A stretch of 64,000 bases of DNA, from the NCBI GenBank assembly GCA_920105625.2, contig OV050033.1:6738001-6802000 (forward strand), in the 5' to 3' direction. How positions within the stretch are numbered: position 1 is the stretch's first letter; each line of letters begins with the position of its first letter. Of the stretch, positions 11,024 to 23,900 are shown one piece after another. The DNA is from Clusia tigrina (taxonomy: Eukaryota; Arthropoda; Insecta; Diptera; Clusiidae). The translations under genes were made by a program, and so were the position numbers. The notes below the pieces were generated by a model, which saw nothing but the letters and a program-made list of their open reading frames with translations, searched no databases and was not told where the DNA came from.

Positions 11024-13501
11024 CTGACACAACAAAACAAAACAAAGCTTACTTGAATCTGATACAACTGTTCAAGGTTACAATGGTTGAATCTCTGCGG
11101 CATCTGTTGCGGTGTGGGGCGGATATTTATTCAATGTATGTATGCGATGTGTATGCGAGGACGCAAATGGCGGCCATTTAACCAAAACAGCAAAATGCCA
11201 AATGGCTTAAACAATATTCCTGTGTGTGTGTGGTGTCCTCGCTGGTGGAGTACTCGTATTTGCAAATGGTTATTTTGTGTATATGTCAGAGCGAACATAA
11301 ATCAACTGATTGCGAGATAGCACCCGAGTGCGGCAGAGATGAAAAAGCGCCGCAAAATTCTCAAAGGACAAATGTTTTGTTCTTAATTTTGATACGAGTA
11401 TTTACACAAATTGCATCCTGTGACAGGTATTTTGTAAGATTGCTTGTTTATGTGATTTTTCTCTTTTTGTTTTTATTGTTGATGGTGAAGCAAGGAAACT
11501 CTCGTATGTCGTTAAGTAAAGAATGTGTAATATTTAGTAAGATATCTGGAATAACTTCATATCGGTTTAGAGCAAAGTCAAGAAGATCAAATTTTAATGG
11601 AAAAACTGGCATAACCCTTGTCACAGATATAAGCGTACCATTTAATGAAACTCATAAATTAATGTGTCAAATGCAAAGGCATCAAGCGAGCAGCGCTCAA
11701 AGGCTTTGTCACAGAACTTCTCCACTGTCAAGAACTGATTCTGCATAAGCATATGAATATACGTTTAAATGTCCCCCTCCATTGCTGGGAGTCTGCGCTT
11801 CAATATGGTCAAACATGGTATGTGTGGTTAGACGGGAGCCTTTGTGACGCCCAATTCTGCAGCAGATGCTTCACCGGATGATGCAATGCGACAATAATAA
11901 AAAAGAAGCATGTATTTTGCCCGTGTACACGGCTACGAATGTTGTGAGCAGTGGAAAAGAAAGGGGAAGTTGGCGGCTTCATCGTAACAAACGGAAGCGA
12001 CCGGTAAATATGGCAGGGGCAATACAATAAAAGAAGTGTGGATATAAATTTAAAATGGTCCTCGGTGAGTGTTTATGTAATGCTTCCAACCTGTCCGGGT
12101 TTTTATTATTGCTGAGGATACTAGATTTTTCAAAGTAGCAAATAAAAACTGTAACAAGGGGAGGGCGCATTGCAGCAGTTACGAGTAATCTGTCCAATGT
12201 TTTGGGTCTTAAGTGCAATGGAGCAGTTAAGATGCAAAACATTGGTCTGAGTTGTAAGCAACGCTATGATCTCAGGCAATCTCTTGATTCAACTCGTTGA
12301 ATTCAATGTTCAGCATGCAATTTCAGTTGGAGAGCAAAGACTGTATAAAACTTATCCATTTTAGCTGGTTGTGCGACTCTTCTGCCGCTTGGCCACAAAC
12401 TGTGAGTGAAGAAGGTTAATCAGCTAGCGTGCGAGTTACACAACTTGCACTCGATAAGTGAAGAAGGTCTTCGTAGGTTTCAGTACAACTTCTTCGATTA
12501 TCACCCTAAAATTCCCTTAAGATGGCAATCATTCGGTGTCTCACTGCTATTTGGGACCCATTCATAGCTCGTACCTGACTTCCATACCAGTTGCTCACTG
12601 CAACAAACCATTTAAGTGCGAATCAGGCGAATGTGGCTGGAAGCACTTTCGGGCAAACGGCCTTGTATCGATTGCTCTGCCAACGTCCAAAGCGTCACTT
12701 TTATTACATCACCGTATTCCCATTCATATTGCATAGAATTAATTTTCCTTTCATTACCCGTGTAAATGGAAGGATAATTAAATTTCAACTGTGGCAGTCA
12801 AAGCTAATGTTTTTATAGTACATCCTTGTAACAAGGACAGCTTTTATGCTTCGTGCACCACAAGCGGAGGACTTTTTTGTTTTAGCTTTCTTTTTTTGTC
12901 GATGTTGATGGCTGTTTGTAGGTATTCTAAACATGGAAACCGCATTAAGTACTCGCTCGCATACAATTATTCGCTCTGATGAGGTTTCATGGTGACTTAG
13001 AATCACATTTTATGGGGAAAGAGCTCATAATCAGGATGCATGAAAAGTGGTTGCATTGTAAGCAGTGAAATTATGATTAAATGAAGTTACAGCGGTGCAA
13101 AAGCATAGCGAGGGGGGCTGCTAAAAGGATATTGTATGGCAATGGAATGTTAGAGTGGATGTTATACACAAATGTGGAGCATCATAATGAAATCATTATT
13201 TAATGTTATCCAAGTGTAAAAGCACTCTGACCGTCTTCTCTTTGAATGGAATGATGAATGATTATACATGAATTGTACCCTTTTTCATTTTATTAGAGAA
13301 GGCAGTAATGTTTGTCTCTTTTCATGCTTTCTGGTTACACTATGTTCAGCCTTTGAGCTTATCCGATATGCTTTGATAGTCGTAGAGCCCCTTGTAGAGA
13401 GTTTTAAGGATATACCAAAACTCGGTAGCTAAGTACGAAAACCTCAGTAGCTAAGTACTCATTCCCCAAACCCTTGAAGTCATAATTAACTATAGTGTAA
13501 G

Positions 13502-13502
<1 letters not shown>
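11024..13502. other. Non-coding stretch
   Basis: The longest frame is 11,224-11,748 (+, 174 codons). It contains a hydrophobic run (LVYVIFLFLFLLLMV) but its start codon is weak and no domain is visible, so I do not call it. The frames at 11,809-12,242 (-) and 12,536-13,006 (both strands) overlap one another and look like chance. Nothing else is seen. Confidence 0.35.

Positions 13503-13551
<49 letters not shown>
13503..13551. repeat. (AAT)n microsatellite
   Basis: An uninterrupted run of about 16 TAA/AAT triplets. On the minus strand it gives a poly-isoleucine run inside a spurious 60-codon frame. Confidence 0.98.
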
Positions 13552-13552
<1 letters not shown>

Positions 13553-13559
13553 AGTTCGT

Positions 13560-13735
13560 TCCTGATGTTGTCTCTTTTTGACACACTATGAGGTATCAAC
13601 GATGAAGTTATCTTGTGATGTTGTCTCTTTCTGTCACACTACTCGTATGAGGCATCAACGATGAAGTTATCTTGTCATGTTGTCTCTTTCTGTTACACTA
13701 TGAGGCATCAAATATGAAGTTATCTGCCGAGCATA
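13560..13735. repeat. Tandem repeat, 53-bp unit, three copies
   Basis: GATGTTGTCTCTTT (or CATGTTGTCTCTTT) starts at about 13,564, 13,617 and 13,676. Each copy continues CTGTCACACTATGAGGCATCAA and ends GATGAAGTTATCTTG. The middle copy carries a 6-bp insertion ACTCGT, which makes it 59 bp and creates an ACTCGTA motif seen elsewhere in the window. Confidence 0.92.
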
Positions 13736-14157
13736 TTCTGGAAAATAGAGTATGACTTTAGAAACGACAACATAGAGCAAGAGCAAGTCAGTTATGAACT
13801 GAAACCAGCAACGATAGGAGTGATTTAGCAGTAAAAGTGTAAAATTTGTCAACTATTTCTTAAGTGCTGTTAATTTAATCTAATTTCAATGAAGCTGGAC
13901 ACTCAAAGCTCGATTTGGTATTACTTGACACAATCCATTGAACGAACGAGAAACTAATTTTCGTGATTATACAAAGCAAAACTCAAATATATAAAGTAAT
14001 ATTTAGGGGGAGAGCTCGTTGATATGTAATCAAATTAGAACTTTAAGCACTTTATCAGACTGTATTCCTTCTACACACATGCATGTGTATATGAAAATTT
14101 ACGGTATATAAGTACCTTCTAAAGTTTCAAATCTAAACACGTTTATATATAATTAGT

Positions 14158-14192
14158 ATACCCCTTTTACCTGGTTTAAAGGTAAAGGGTAT
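14158..14192. repeat. Small imperfect inverted repeat
   Basis: ATACCCCTTTTACC pairs with GGTAAAGGGTAT with a 2-base difference in arm length, around TGGTTTAAA. Role unknown. Confidence 0.6.
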
Positions 14193-14759
14193 CAAAATAT
14201 TATGACTATAAGTACCTAATTTCATGTGGGCAGATAAAAACGCTCAAAGTGTAAATTATTTTATTGCCAGTAAGTGGCCTGTCTTTAAGCGTCCATTTAA
14301 GTACCATCCCTGCAGTGAAATTGGTTGATTCAGAGCTGACATAAAGTTAGTATTCTTGGCTAGTTCCTTACTACATTAATTTGTTAAGAGACAACATCCT
14401 AGCTAATATCTTTAATATATCAATCGAATGGTTATTTTATAAAGAAGGCACCCCATGATATTTGCAACTATTTGCGCAAGATTGAAGCTAATTTATATCC
14501 TCACGAACCCGCATGCCACTCATGAAGTCTGCCATAGCATAAACAATCCTCAGTACAAACTTGGTTCATCAATTGAAATAATTCACTGAAAGTTTTACCA
14601 AGTTTAAAACAAAACTTAATATCAGTTCTTTGTTCAATGCTCATTTCTGTATCGATGACACTAACTATCTGTCACTTCAGATGTAATAACTCCCCTTCTA
14701 TTAGTACAAATGTCATGAAATTTCGAAGGCGGCATCTACCTTTCTAACCTGTAATAAAT

Positions 14760-14820
14760 GTCCAATAGATATCTTGACTAAAAATACCTATTTTTAACAA
14801 GTCCTCTTTACTTTGTGCTG
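14760..14820 (-). pseudogene. Scrap of LINE related to the relic at 38,480-38,975
   Basis: A 44-base stretch (14,777-14,820) matches 38,927-38,970 at about 38 of 44 positions by eye, including TATTTTTAA and AAGTCCT. In the second copy this segment lies in the region coding for the C-terminal RNase H part of a LINE, so this is probably a very short, heavily decayed fragment of the same family. The neighbouring bases no longer align. Confidence 0.45.
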
Positions 14821-17229
14821 CATCATGTAAAGGGTGTTTTTTTTAGACGTGTGGTTTTACAACACCAACCAATCTTTTGCATACCTCAGGCAAACACTTC
14901 CAAATTTCACTGCAGGGATGCAGGGAGTCTACAAATAGTCTTAACAAATACGTGATGTCATCAGACATGATGGCTCCTTGGTGCATAGGCACTACATTCC
15001 ACAAGCAAGAAAAATGTATTGCTAAGGAAAGCGATGCGAGGAAATTAAAAATATATTCATAGCTTCATCGCTCCAGTCTGATTGGGACTGGCGATTGGCA
15101 TGGAATTCACATTATTTTTGTTAGAGTAACTTCAACACAATTTCCAGTGCAATACTCGACTGCTTTATAATTTAATACAGTACAATACCACATCATGTCA
15201 ACATTTTGGTTGGAGCAAAAATGTTCACAGGATTCCCGAAATATACAATTTGAGCTGCTTGCACACATATTAATGCCTCATATCATTGTACAAGTATAAA
15301 TGCTTGAGTGCAGTTGTAAGAGTTGTTTCGACTGCGATAAAGATTCGCTGCAGTGGAGTCAGTGGCGTATTGGCGGCCCAGGAACTACCCTTCCTGTCAA
15401 ATAACATGATTATGGTAACAACTTTGAAAAAATCTTCATAAGCAAGGTTCAAAGCTTTCGTAGAAGAGAAACATCACGACTGATCGATGAGTAGTTTAGA
15501 GCCTAATACTAACATATACGACACAGTTCTAAAGGCGAATAGACTCTATTAAATATCCCGTCTCACCTTGAGCCATCTCATTGACATATTCGCATAGTTT
15601 CTAAGAGTAGACGATTGCCATGGAATATGATTCAGCGGCACTTCTCTTATACCCTGAAGGGGTCTTACATCATCAAACATTACGTGTCCTTATGAACTTT
15701 CAAAGAAGATGAAATATCCATCCCCACAGTTGAAGCATATTTCATTCTAAAATCTTTTCTCGAATGCCCACGAGAAGTGACAGTAAACATCTCAGCTTTG
15801 CTTGTTGGTATCTGTGGACTTGCTTTATTGGAATTCGTGGCCCCTTTTGCTTGTTGATCCTGCCCGTCACTGTTTCGACTAAGACTCACATAAAATTGTC
15901 GAAAATTCCACATGGTGGAAAATATGCAACACGACAATGCGAGTGCATTGCCATAAAAAGGAGCACAGCAGCGCACATCCGCAAAGGACATGGCGAAATT
16001 GCATTAAAATGGAATGCATGCGACGGTGTCATGCTCGCTGTCAAACGGCAAATTGTATGGTGTAACTTCACCGCACCACAAACGCCATCCATACACACGT
16101 ACACACATACACACATACTCTCAAACACATCCTCATACACATTCATACAGTTATGCAACTCTTTTCACGTGTGTTCTTGCAAAAGTATGCCATCGGAAAG
16201 AGGAGTGAATTCTTACACGCATGGGACTCACCAAAATATGTTGGCCCACTCACATAGTTTCACTGTGGTCGGTGTGAATAAAACTCAATTTCGCAAGTGT
16301 GACAGTTGGCGGTATTCGGTCTGTCTGGCATTGTCCCATGAAATGTATATTTTCATGCAGTACATACCGAAAGAATCATTTAAATTAAGAGCACGATACG
16401 AGACACTCTCCAATGGCACATCAAGTTCTTGGCCGTAAGCAGCACAGTGCAAAGGATGGCGACACAAACGTAGCAAACAAAGAGAAATATAATAAAAAAA
16501 TGTTTAAATATATGCTTCCAGGAGGACTTCTGTGATTTAAGTATAAACATTCGCTTAGTGCAGCCCAAAAGTAGGCTTCTGGTAGCTTACGATACCACCA
16601 CGCAATGGCATCAGTAAATGAAACTACAAATTCAATATTGAATGCCTACTTTTAGGGTGCACTCTTCTTATATTTGACCCGGTTTATTTTATAGAATGCT
16701 GACCCTGATGTGAGTTCGAATTTTTCAATCCAATTTTAGCTGCCACCATGCTCCGTGCACTGAGTCCCCCAACGCACGCAATATACTCGAATATATTGTG
16801 TTCCAAATGGTATCACACAATGCCCAAAATATGCGTCCCCTGAGTGGGTATGAAAGTGGTCAATAATAAATATGCAACTCGTCCATAATGAAACATTGCA
16901 ATCGAGGATGAAAACGAAATTAGTGCAAATTGCATCTGAGCGGCTGGGGGATGGTCGGCATCAGTGGCACATCCAGCGAACAAGCTCGTAATTAAAAAGT
17001 TTCCATTTACACTCGCGAAGCATATATTAATTAATTTCGGAACGAACAGAACAGAGTTTTTATGGTCCTGTGTTTACAGAACGTTAAGCAGAGTATTGGA
17101 AACATGTGGATGAGTAACAGATACTGCTCTGGGAAATCTTCCACCACTCTGCAGAAGCCCACCGTATCTCTCTCGCCAACACAGCGAACACGGGACAACT
17201 TTCACAAGCCTCGTTGAACTACTTCACTT

Positions 17230-18625
17230 GAATGGACATGTATAGGTAGAGGGACCAAGGAGTCACGAGATCAGTCCATTCACCCAATATGGTACTAGAT
17301 AAATGAATCAAGCGAGTCGCGATAACAGCTCGTCTACCAGATATGGTACTAGGGTAAATGGTACTAGGTTCAATGGTTCAAAGAGTCACGAGAACAGTTC
17401 CTTCATCAAATATGGTACTAGGTTCAATGGTTCAAGGAGTCACGAGAACAGTTCGTCTACAAATATGGTACTAGGGTAAATGGAACCAGAAGTCAAGAGA
17501 ACAGTTCGTCCGTCAAATAAGGTACTAGGGTAAATGGAGCAAGAGTTCACGAGAACAGTTCGTCCGTCAAATATGGTACTAGTGTAAATGGAGCAAGAAG
17601 TCACGAGAACAGTTCTTTCACCAAATATGGTACTAGGTTCAATGGTTCAAAGAGTCACGAGAACAGTTCCTTCATCAAATATGGTACTAGGTTCAATGGT
17701 TCAAGGAGTCACGAGAACAGTTCGTCTACAAATATGGTACTAGGGTAAATGGAACCAGAAGTCAAGAGAACAGTTCGTCCGTCAAATAAGGTACTAGGGT
17801 AAATGGAGCAAGAGTTCACGAGAACAGTTCGTCCGTCAAATATGGTACTAGTGTAAATGGAGCAAGAAGTCACGAGAACAGTTCTTTCACCAAATATGGT
17901 ACTAGGTTCAATGGAACACGGAGTCACGAGAACAGTTCCTTCATCAAATATGGTACTAGGTTCAATGGTTCAAGGAGTCACGAGAACAGTTCCTTCATCA
18001 AATATGGTACTAGGTTCAATGGAACAAGGAGTCACGAGAACAGTTCCTTCATCAAATATGGTACTAGGTTCAATGGTTCAAGGAGGCACGAGAACAGTTC
18101 GTCTACAAGTATGGTACTAGAGTAAATGGAGCAAGAAGTCACGAGAACAGTTCCTTCACCAAATATGGTACTAGGTTCAATGGAACACGGAGTCACGAGA
18201 ACAGTTCCTTCATCAAATATGGTACTAGGTTCAATGGTTCAAGGAGTCACGAGAACAGTTCCTTCATAAAATATGGTACTAGGTTCAATGGTTCAAGGAG
18301 TCACGAGAACAGTTCGTCTACAAATATGGTACTAGGGTAAATGGAACCAGAAGTCAAGAGAACAGTTCGTCCGTCAAATAAGGTACGCACTACTACTAGG
18401 GTAAATGGAGCAAGAGTTCACGAGAACAGTTCGTCCGTCAAATAATGTACTAGAGTAAATGGAGCAAGAAGTCACGAGAACAGTTCCTTCATCAAATATG
18501 GTACTAGGTTCAATGGTTCAAGGAGTCACGAGAACAGTTCGTCTACAAATATGGTACTAGGGTAAATGGAACCAGAAGTCAAGAGAACAGTTCTTTCAAC
18601 AAATAAGGTACTAGATCGTCTTGAC
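17230..18625. repeat. Large minisatellite, 54-bp unit, about 25 copies, with 269-bp higher-order blocks
   Basis: The unit carries GGTACTAGG(T/G), TCAATGG or AAATGGA, then AGTCACGAGAACAGTTC and a variable CTTCATCAAATAT or GTCCGTCAAATA end. Unit subtypes are ordered: the run holding GTTCGTCTACAAATATGG at 17,451 recurs at 17,720 (269 bases later), with about 250 bases identical by eye, and again at 18,312. An 8-10 base insertion (ACGCACTACT) marks one unit near 18,385. Since 54 is a multiple of three, open frames of 72-87 codons appear on both strands (17,709-18,120). They are by-products. Confidence 0.97.
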
Positions 18626-18827
18626 ATACTAATTTCATAGAGCATAATTATATAGAGTATTAGAATGAACCAAAAAACGACCGATTTATTATCTACTCCC
18701 CTATTGGCCTTGCTGCAAAAACTATGCCCTGCTACACAGCTTTTTGTTGGTTCTTTTTCACTCCTCTTTTTGTATCACCACTGACCTGTTTTCAACTCAT
18801 TTACTTACCCTTTTTTCTGTTCTGCAG

Positions 18828-19007
18828 ATGTACTGTGGATGCCTTCCGTGTCGCTCTGGTTACCATTGTACAAGAAGTTCATTCGAATGCTCATTTTATG
18901 ACGCAAGAAACAGCGTGCTTTCCCTGTTTTATATCCCTCTGGTCAGGCATGCAGCTGCAGAGATGAACAATTTGCGTTGCGAGTACTTCCAGGAATGCAG
19001 TGCTTAA
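18828..19007 (+). CDS. Candidate terminal exon of a cysteine-rich, possibly secreted protein
   Basis: A textbook-like 3' splice context (CTCAT and TTAC words, then CCCTTTTTTCTGTTCTGCAG) ends at 18,827. The frame that follows is open for 59 codons and stops at TAA with a second stop TGA next to it. The peptide starts MYCGCLPCRSGYHC and contains seven cysteines: five in the first 21 residues and two near the end (LRCEYFQECSA). Paired cysteines of this kind suggest a disulphide-rich extracellular domain. I recognise no specific family. The first ATG falls exactly at the exon start and could also be internal. No upstream exon was found, partly because a minisatellite fills the DNA just before it. 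This is the window's best host-gene candidate, but chance cannot be excluded. Confidence 0.35.
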   Translation: MYCGCLPCRSGYHCTRSSFECSFYDARNSVLSLFYIPLVRHAAAEMNNLRCEYFQECSA

Positions 19008-19994
19008 TGAGTCCGACCGTGTTTATTGCAAACTATTTCATTCCTTTTTTGGCGCACGGTTTTGTTGTGATATTACTGCATGCATCTACACTGCAAATGT
19101 TAGTATCCTTGTAGTAAGGGTACCAGCGGTTATATTTATTATTATTGTAAATATTATCCATATTATTCTTTTTCGTAATGAGAGAAATACCAAAAGGATT
19201 GTTTTCTAACAGGCTTGAGTCACAGTTGTTATTTGCTGGAAATTTGGTCATTTCAGAAATACTCTCCATATAACTTCTGTAAGGAAGGAGCATTTCCATA
19301 TACATAAATGCAAGTATTCTTGCTACTTTTGTAAACAAGTGTATTCGATTAAACATGCTTTCTGTAAATTTTGTATGCATCTAAGGACTATTACTTCTAT
19401 TTATACAAAGTTTTGTAGAACAACATTCAAAGAAGCTCAGCTAAAATTGTTCCTCATTGCTTTTAAATGCTATAAAATTCCACTGCACGACACACTTCAA
19501 TTGAAGAAATTCCTCAGCTATAGCAATCTACTCGGAAGAATCTAATCCACATCTAATTACCGTACTATTCGAAGCTTTAGATTATAAGGCAAACAAGTTT
19601 CGCCTGGCAAACGCATCCTATACCGAGACGAATACAAGTGGGATGTCCAAATATTACAGTGCAGTATCAATTCTGTTGACATAAAAAGGATTAAAAACGA
19701 AATGATTTGCTCGAGTGATATCTGCAAGAAACAGAAAACACATTTATGCTAATTTCAGCAATAATTGTGGCTCTATGGCAAGCAGAGATAATGGACTTAA
19801 TTGAATGCGAAAATAGTCAGTTGGCTCTTTGGCCATTTTAATTGTTTCAGGAATTTGTTCAGAGAAAATCTTCACTGGAAATTTCAATCTGCAACAAAGC
19901 TAAGTAAATGTCTGGTTAATGGCTTAATTGAGCGACAGAAACAGAATAGAGTTGAAGAGGGATATGGTTGGTTGAAAATGTATCTGTAGTATTC
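19008..19994. other. Non-coding stretch
   Basis: If 18,828-19,007 is a real exon, this would include its 3' UTR, but no clear AATAAA plus GT-rich polyadenylation context was noticed nearby. Overlapping frames at 19,000-19,545 on both strands look like chance. Nothing else is seen. Confidence 0.35.
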
Positions 19995-20900
19995 GGTTCA
20001 GAGATATGCAGGAGTGCGCCCAGGTCCTTAAACTCATATTTATTAGTTTTGTAGAATTCACATAATAATCAGAGATATGCATATTCAGTCCTTGTATATT
20101 TGGCTGGGAGGTAGCCTTAAAAGTCCTATTTATGGCTTCAAAGGTTTTCTTGCTAGTATTCGCATAATATTCTGATATACATAGCAGTGCACTCAGAGTA
20201 ATCAGAGATATCCAGGAGAATACTCAGTCTTTGAATATGAAAGTAGTCCTAAAATCCCTAGTTATTTCTCCATAGGCTTTCTTGCTACTCCAATAGGTAG
20301 GCAGGTAAAGTGGTCACCTGAAGGGCGTACTTAGGCCATCAATGACCCCTTGTGATACCGCATGAGACACAGGCCCCATCCCTCTCAGAAGTCCAGCCAA
20401 TTTAGAGCATTAAATAAAGTAGTTGATCGAGCTTATCTTCTTATTTGGAATATAGCCTTGCTACTCTACTACTATTCTCATAATATACTGATATACACAG
20501 GAGTGCACTCGTCCTTGAGTATTCGGCGGGCGAGAAGTCTCAAAGGTCTTACTGACTAGTTTTGTAGAATTCACAGAATCAGAGATATGCAGAAGAATAC
20601 TCAGTCCTTGAATATTCGGCAGGAAAGTAGTCAAAAAAGACTACAAAGGCTTCTCTGTCATTCCTCTAGTATTCGCATAATAATCAGATATATACAGGAA
20701 TGCACTCAGATCTTGGACCTAAAGGACCTACTTACTAGTTTTGGAGAATTCACATAATCAGAATAATGTAGGAGAATACTTAGTCCTTAAATATACGGCC
20801 GGAAAGTGGTCCTAAAAGCCCTACTTATGACTCCATAAGCTTACTTGCTTCGCATCATAATCTGATAAACCCAGCAGTGCACTCAGTCCTTGAATATGAC
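19995..20900. repeat. Degenerate composite tandem repeat
   Basis: Two alternating motifs recur. One is CAGAGATATGCAGGAGAATACTCAGTCCTTGAATAT-like (about 20,000, 20,069, 20,203, 20,580, 20,757). The other is CTGATATACA.CAG.A(G)TGCACTCAG (about 20,172, 20,490, 20,685, 20,860). Linking pieces are GGAAAGTAGTCCTAAAA, CTCCATAGGCTTTCTTGCTA and TTTTGTAGAATTCACATAAT. The composite unit is near 170-180 bp, with many deletions, so the array is old. Confidence 0.88.
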
Positions 20901-23900
20901 GCAGTTGGGAAGTCCTGAAGTTATACTTATACTTATGACTCTTGACCCTTATATCACTTATGACTCTTGTAACCTTATAATGAGACACCATAATGGCTTT
21001 AACACTTCTTATGTTGTTTGAGTAATCCCTCTTCTTCCTTACCTTACATTGCCCTTGAATATTTCGAAATCCTTTGCAGCCCACACTCTGTTGTCTGAAG
21101 TATTGTACCCAGTCAAAGTAATGGACAAAGAAGAAACAATAGGAGAAGTAGCGAAGCGAACTCTGAAGGACCCTTGTGAGCGGCCACAAAACCAACGACA
21201 ATAACTTCATTTTACGGTCACTCTAAGCGGAGCAGGAACGTGATTAAGAAGAAAAGCACCTTTTGTCGCAAATGCTTTTATCGCAGAGCCTGTCAATAAA
21301 AATGCGAAATTACATGGGAGAACTTCGTCGTAATGGCGTAATTTGCATAAATTAAAACGGAGTGTCTGAAGGCAATGTCGGCACGCAAATATGCAAATTT
21401 AATTTTACATTACAGCGCCATCAAACACCACCCCACCTGGCCAGAGTAACAGCAGGACATGCATGAGCACACCTACACTCAAACCGCCCTCGGCAAGAAT
21501 TATAAAATTAGAAATGGTGTCAAACGCACTTGACACGCATAATTAATGCCCCTCGCGGAGAGGCTCTGCATTTGATATTTTTACCAGCGTTCGTAGGATG
21601 GGGGCACCGGGCTGCTTATTTCGCAGCTCTGAAAAATTAATTTGCCATTTAAATTTGAGCTGCACGCGAAAATCTTATCGAAAAACACTTTACAATTTTT
21701 TGTTTACAACGCCCGTAGGATCCGTGGGAAGTCCTTGGGAAGGAGAAGTGAAATTATCGTTGAAAACCGGCCACGTAGGAAGATGGTGATCGTGGTCTTG
21801 GCTTACTCAGAGCCTTTCCATTTTAACAATATTCATTAAAGTGTCCATTATGCAGGCGGGTACGCAAGGAACGGTCTGTGCATAAAATCCCGAAAAGGAC
21901 GCGTGGAAAAACCAATAAAAATTAAGATGCATAGAAATATATAAGAAACTTTTATTACTGCAACATGTCGCTTACGTGCTGCACACTTGAAACGATCCAT
22001 TTAGGAGCTCTGCTGTAATTGCGCTCATTATGGGCTAATTATGTCGCCTTGCTTTACATAACTCCTAAATCGAAATGACAATTACGTGCAGATTAAGACG
22101 GCTGTTAACGCATCCTGGCGCAGTAAACAATTTCAGTGTCATTGCTGCTACATAGGGCGCTTGTTTAGGTGTGGGGTGGGTTTAACGCTAGCCTAGGTGT
22201 GGGGTGGCTTTAAAGTTGTGTGGTGAATTTTAAGGACATCACAGAATTTGAAAATATTAGATTAAGAAACATTCTATCGAGGATGGAATAAGTGACGGCC
22301 AAAGGAATATTTATGTCAGGTATAACAATCGGGTATTTCTTTGGAGTATAAGCACTACAGAGTAGCTACATGAGTGTGCTGAAACTGCTTAGATAACTAG
22401 ATATTAGATGCGCTTAGTTAGTCAGATATTAAACCTTCACTCGCTTCACCGCTGTTCTTCTTGAGCCTGCATTTAGAGTCCTCTCTCCATGTTCAAAGCA
22501 AATCAACGATAAGGATTTCAACCAGACTCATTTTTGTTTGTATTTCAGAGCTTTAGTCTCTGTCAATGTACTTATTTCCCGAGATACGATATATTGAGGG
22601 TGTTTCAGGTGATTGACAGTTTCCGAGATGTTCTGTTGGTGTTTCAGGTGATGGACAGCACACAAAATTCTACTCCATTATAAAATCTAATAAAAAATAA
22701 TCAGTGATCCCGGAAGTCCTGGCGATAAACCAGTAAGCAACTGATGCTTGTATACTGAGACTTTACACCATTAATTGATACATTAAAGAAGCCAACTGAC
22801 TTTCCCTAAGAGCGTTTACAAATATTGAATACAATAACATAGTTTAACTTGTTAAAGGAGTCGGAATAGCCCACGAACGATTTTTGATATAATTTTTGTT
22901 GATTTGGTTTCTAGCTACGAAAGTCTTGAGATATTTCTTTAGAATTTAGCCTAGGCTTCTACTGTAATTAGTACTTGTAGAGGAGATCCATTATACTTGA
23001 CTTCTATACTGTACTTTTACAGTAGAACACTGGTGTAAATCCGTACGAAAAATTTCAGTGCCTTTGAAACAGGATATTGCAGAACCTTAACAAAGGAAAC
23101 ATTATTGAAAATCCTCCAGCAATATTTTCTTTACCAATTTATAATGTCCTTATTTATACTGAAAAATAAAACAACTCATAGCTATCGTTCTGTGAGACCA
23201 ACTCCACTCATCCGCTCCCACTTCTCCGCATTGTTTATTCACCTTACACAAATTGTGTCGCCTTTCTTTGTTATTGTTTTAAAAATTGTTCAAAGTGCCG
23301 AATCAAAGTGAAGCAACAGAAAATATGCAAAGGACAACAGAAAAAAACGATTTTCCATTTCTCTCGTTCGCTCCAAAAAATGTTTAGTACGGCGCATAAA
23401 GTAGCTACAATGTTTGCTTTTAGTAGACTGCAAGCAGCAAAAAGGACACTGCAGAAACAAGCAATTGAATAAATTGCTACAATTTTGTGCTCCACTTGCT
23501 CTCAATTTTCGCATCTTCTTTGTGACTGAGAAGAATCACTCAAAGCAGATCGAAGTGAAACTTTGCTAGCAAATTGAATCGAAATTAGGCGATAAACTCC
23601 AATTGAATATGGAATTTCCCATCTTTGATATGGAAGAGTTGCAATGTTTTTGTGGGCTTTGTCTTAGAGAGTACAATGGGAGATAAGAATTATGTGTAGC
23701 CATGCGTGGTCCTTGTTGAACAAATACAATATATTTATAAGTGGGCAAGTTCTCCACCTATTTTCATAGGTATTCACACTTACATTGAAGTTGATATTCG
23801 AGCAAAGTCCTTCAGTAATTGACACTAAACGAAGAATTTAAAGTATTATAAGAAAGCTCCACCCCAGTAAACTAAGAATTTAAAGTATTAAAAGGATGTC

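Larger units (their letters stand above)
13736..17229. other. Non-coding stretch with two overlapping long open frames of doubtful status
   Basis: 15,764-16,438 (+) is open for 224 codons and 15,680-15,991 (-) for 103 codons over the same DNA. The plus frame runs through a CA-rich tract (about 16,085-16,150) that yields HTYTHTHI-like low complexity. Neither shows a domain. 14,877-15,062 (+) follows an ACTGCAG acceptor-like site and is open for about 48 codons after it, with no recognisable domain. A decayed retroelement scrap (14,760-14,820) and a small inverted repeat (14,158-14,192) are listed separately. Confidence 0.35.

Noticed and set aside
11224..11748. 174-codon plus frame with a hydrophobic run
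   Set aside because: No convincing start or splice context and no recognisable domain. The hydrophobic run comes from a T-rich tract.
15680..16438. Long open frames on both strands (224 codons plus, 103 codons minus)
   Set aside because: They overlap antisense, run through a CA-rich tract and show no domain. A stop-poor patch explains both.
17709..18120. Repeat proteins on both strands of the 54-bp array
   Set aside because: Same multiple-of-three effect. Both strands are open, which argues against selection on either.
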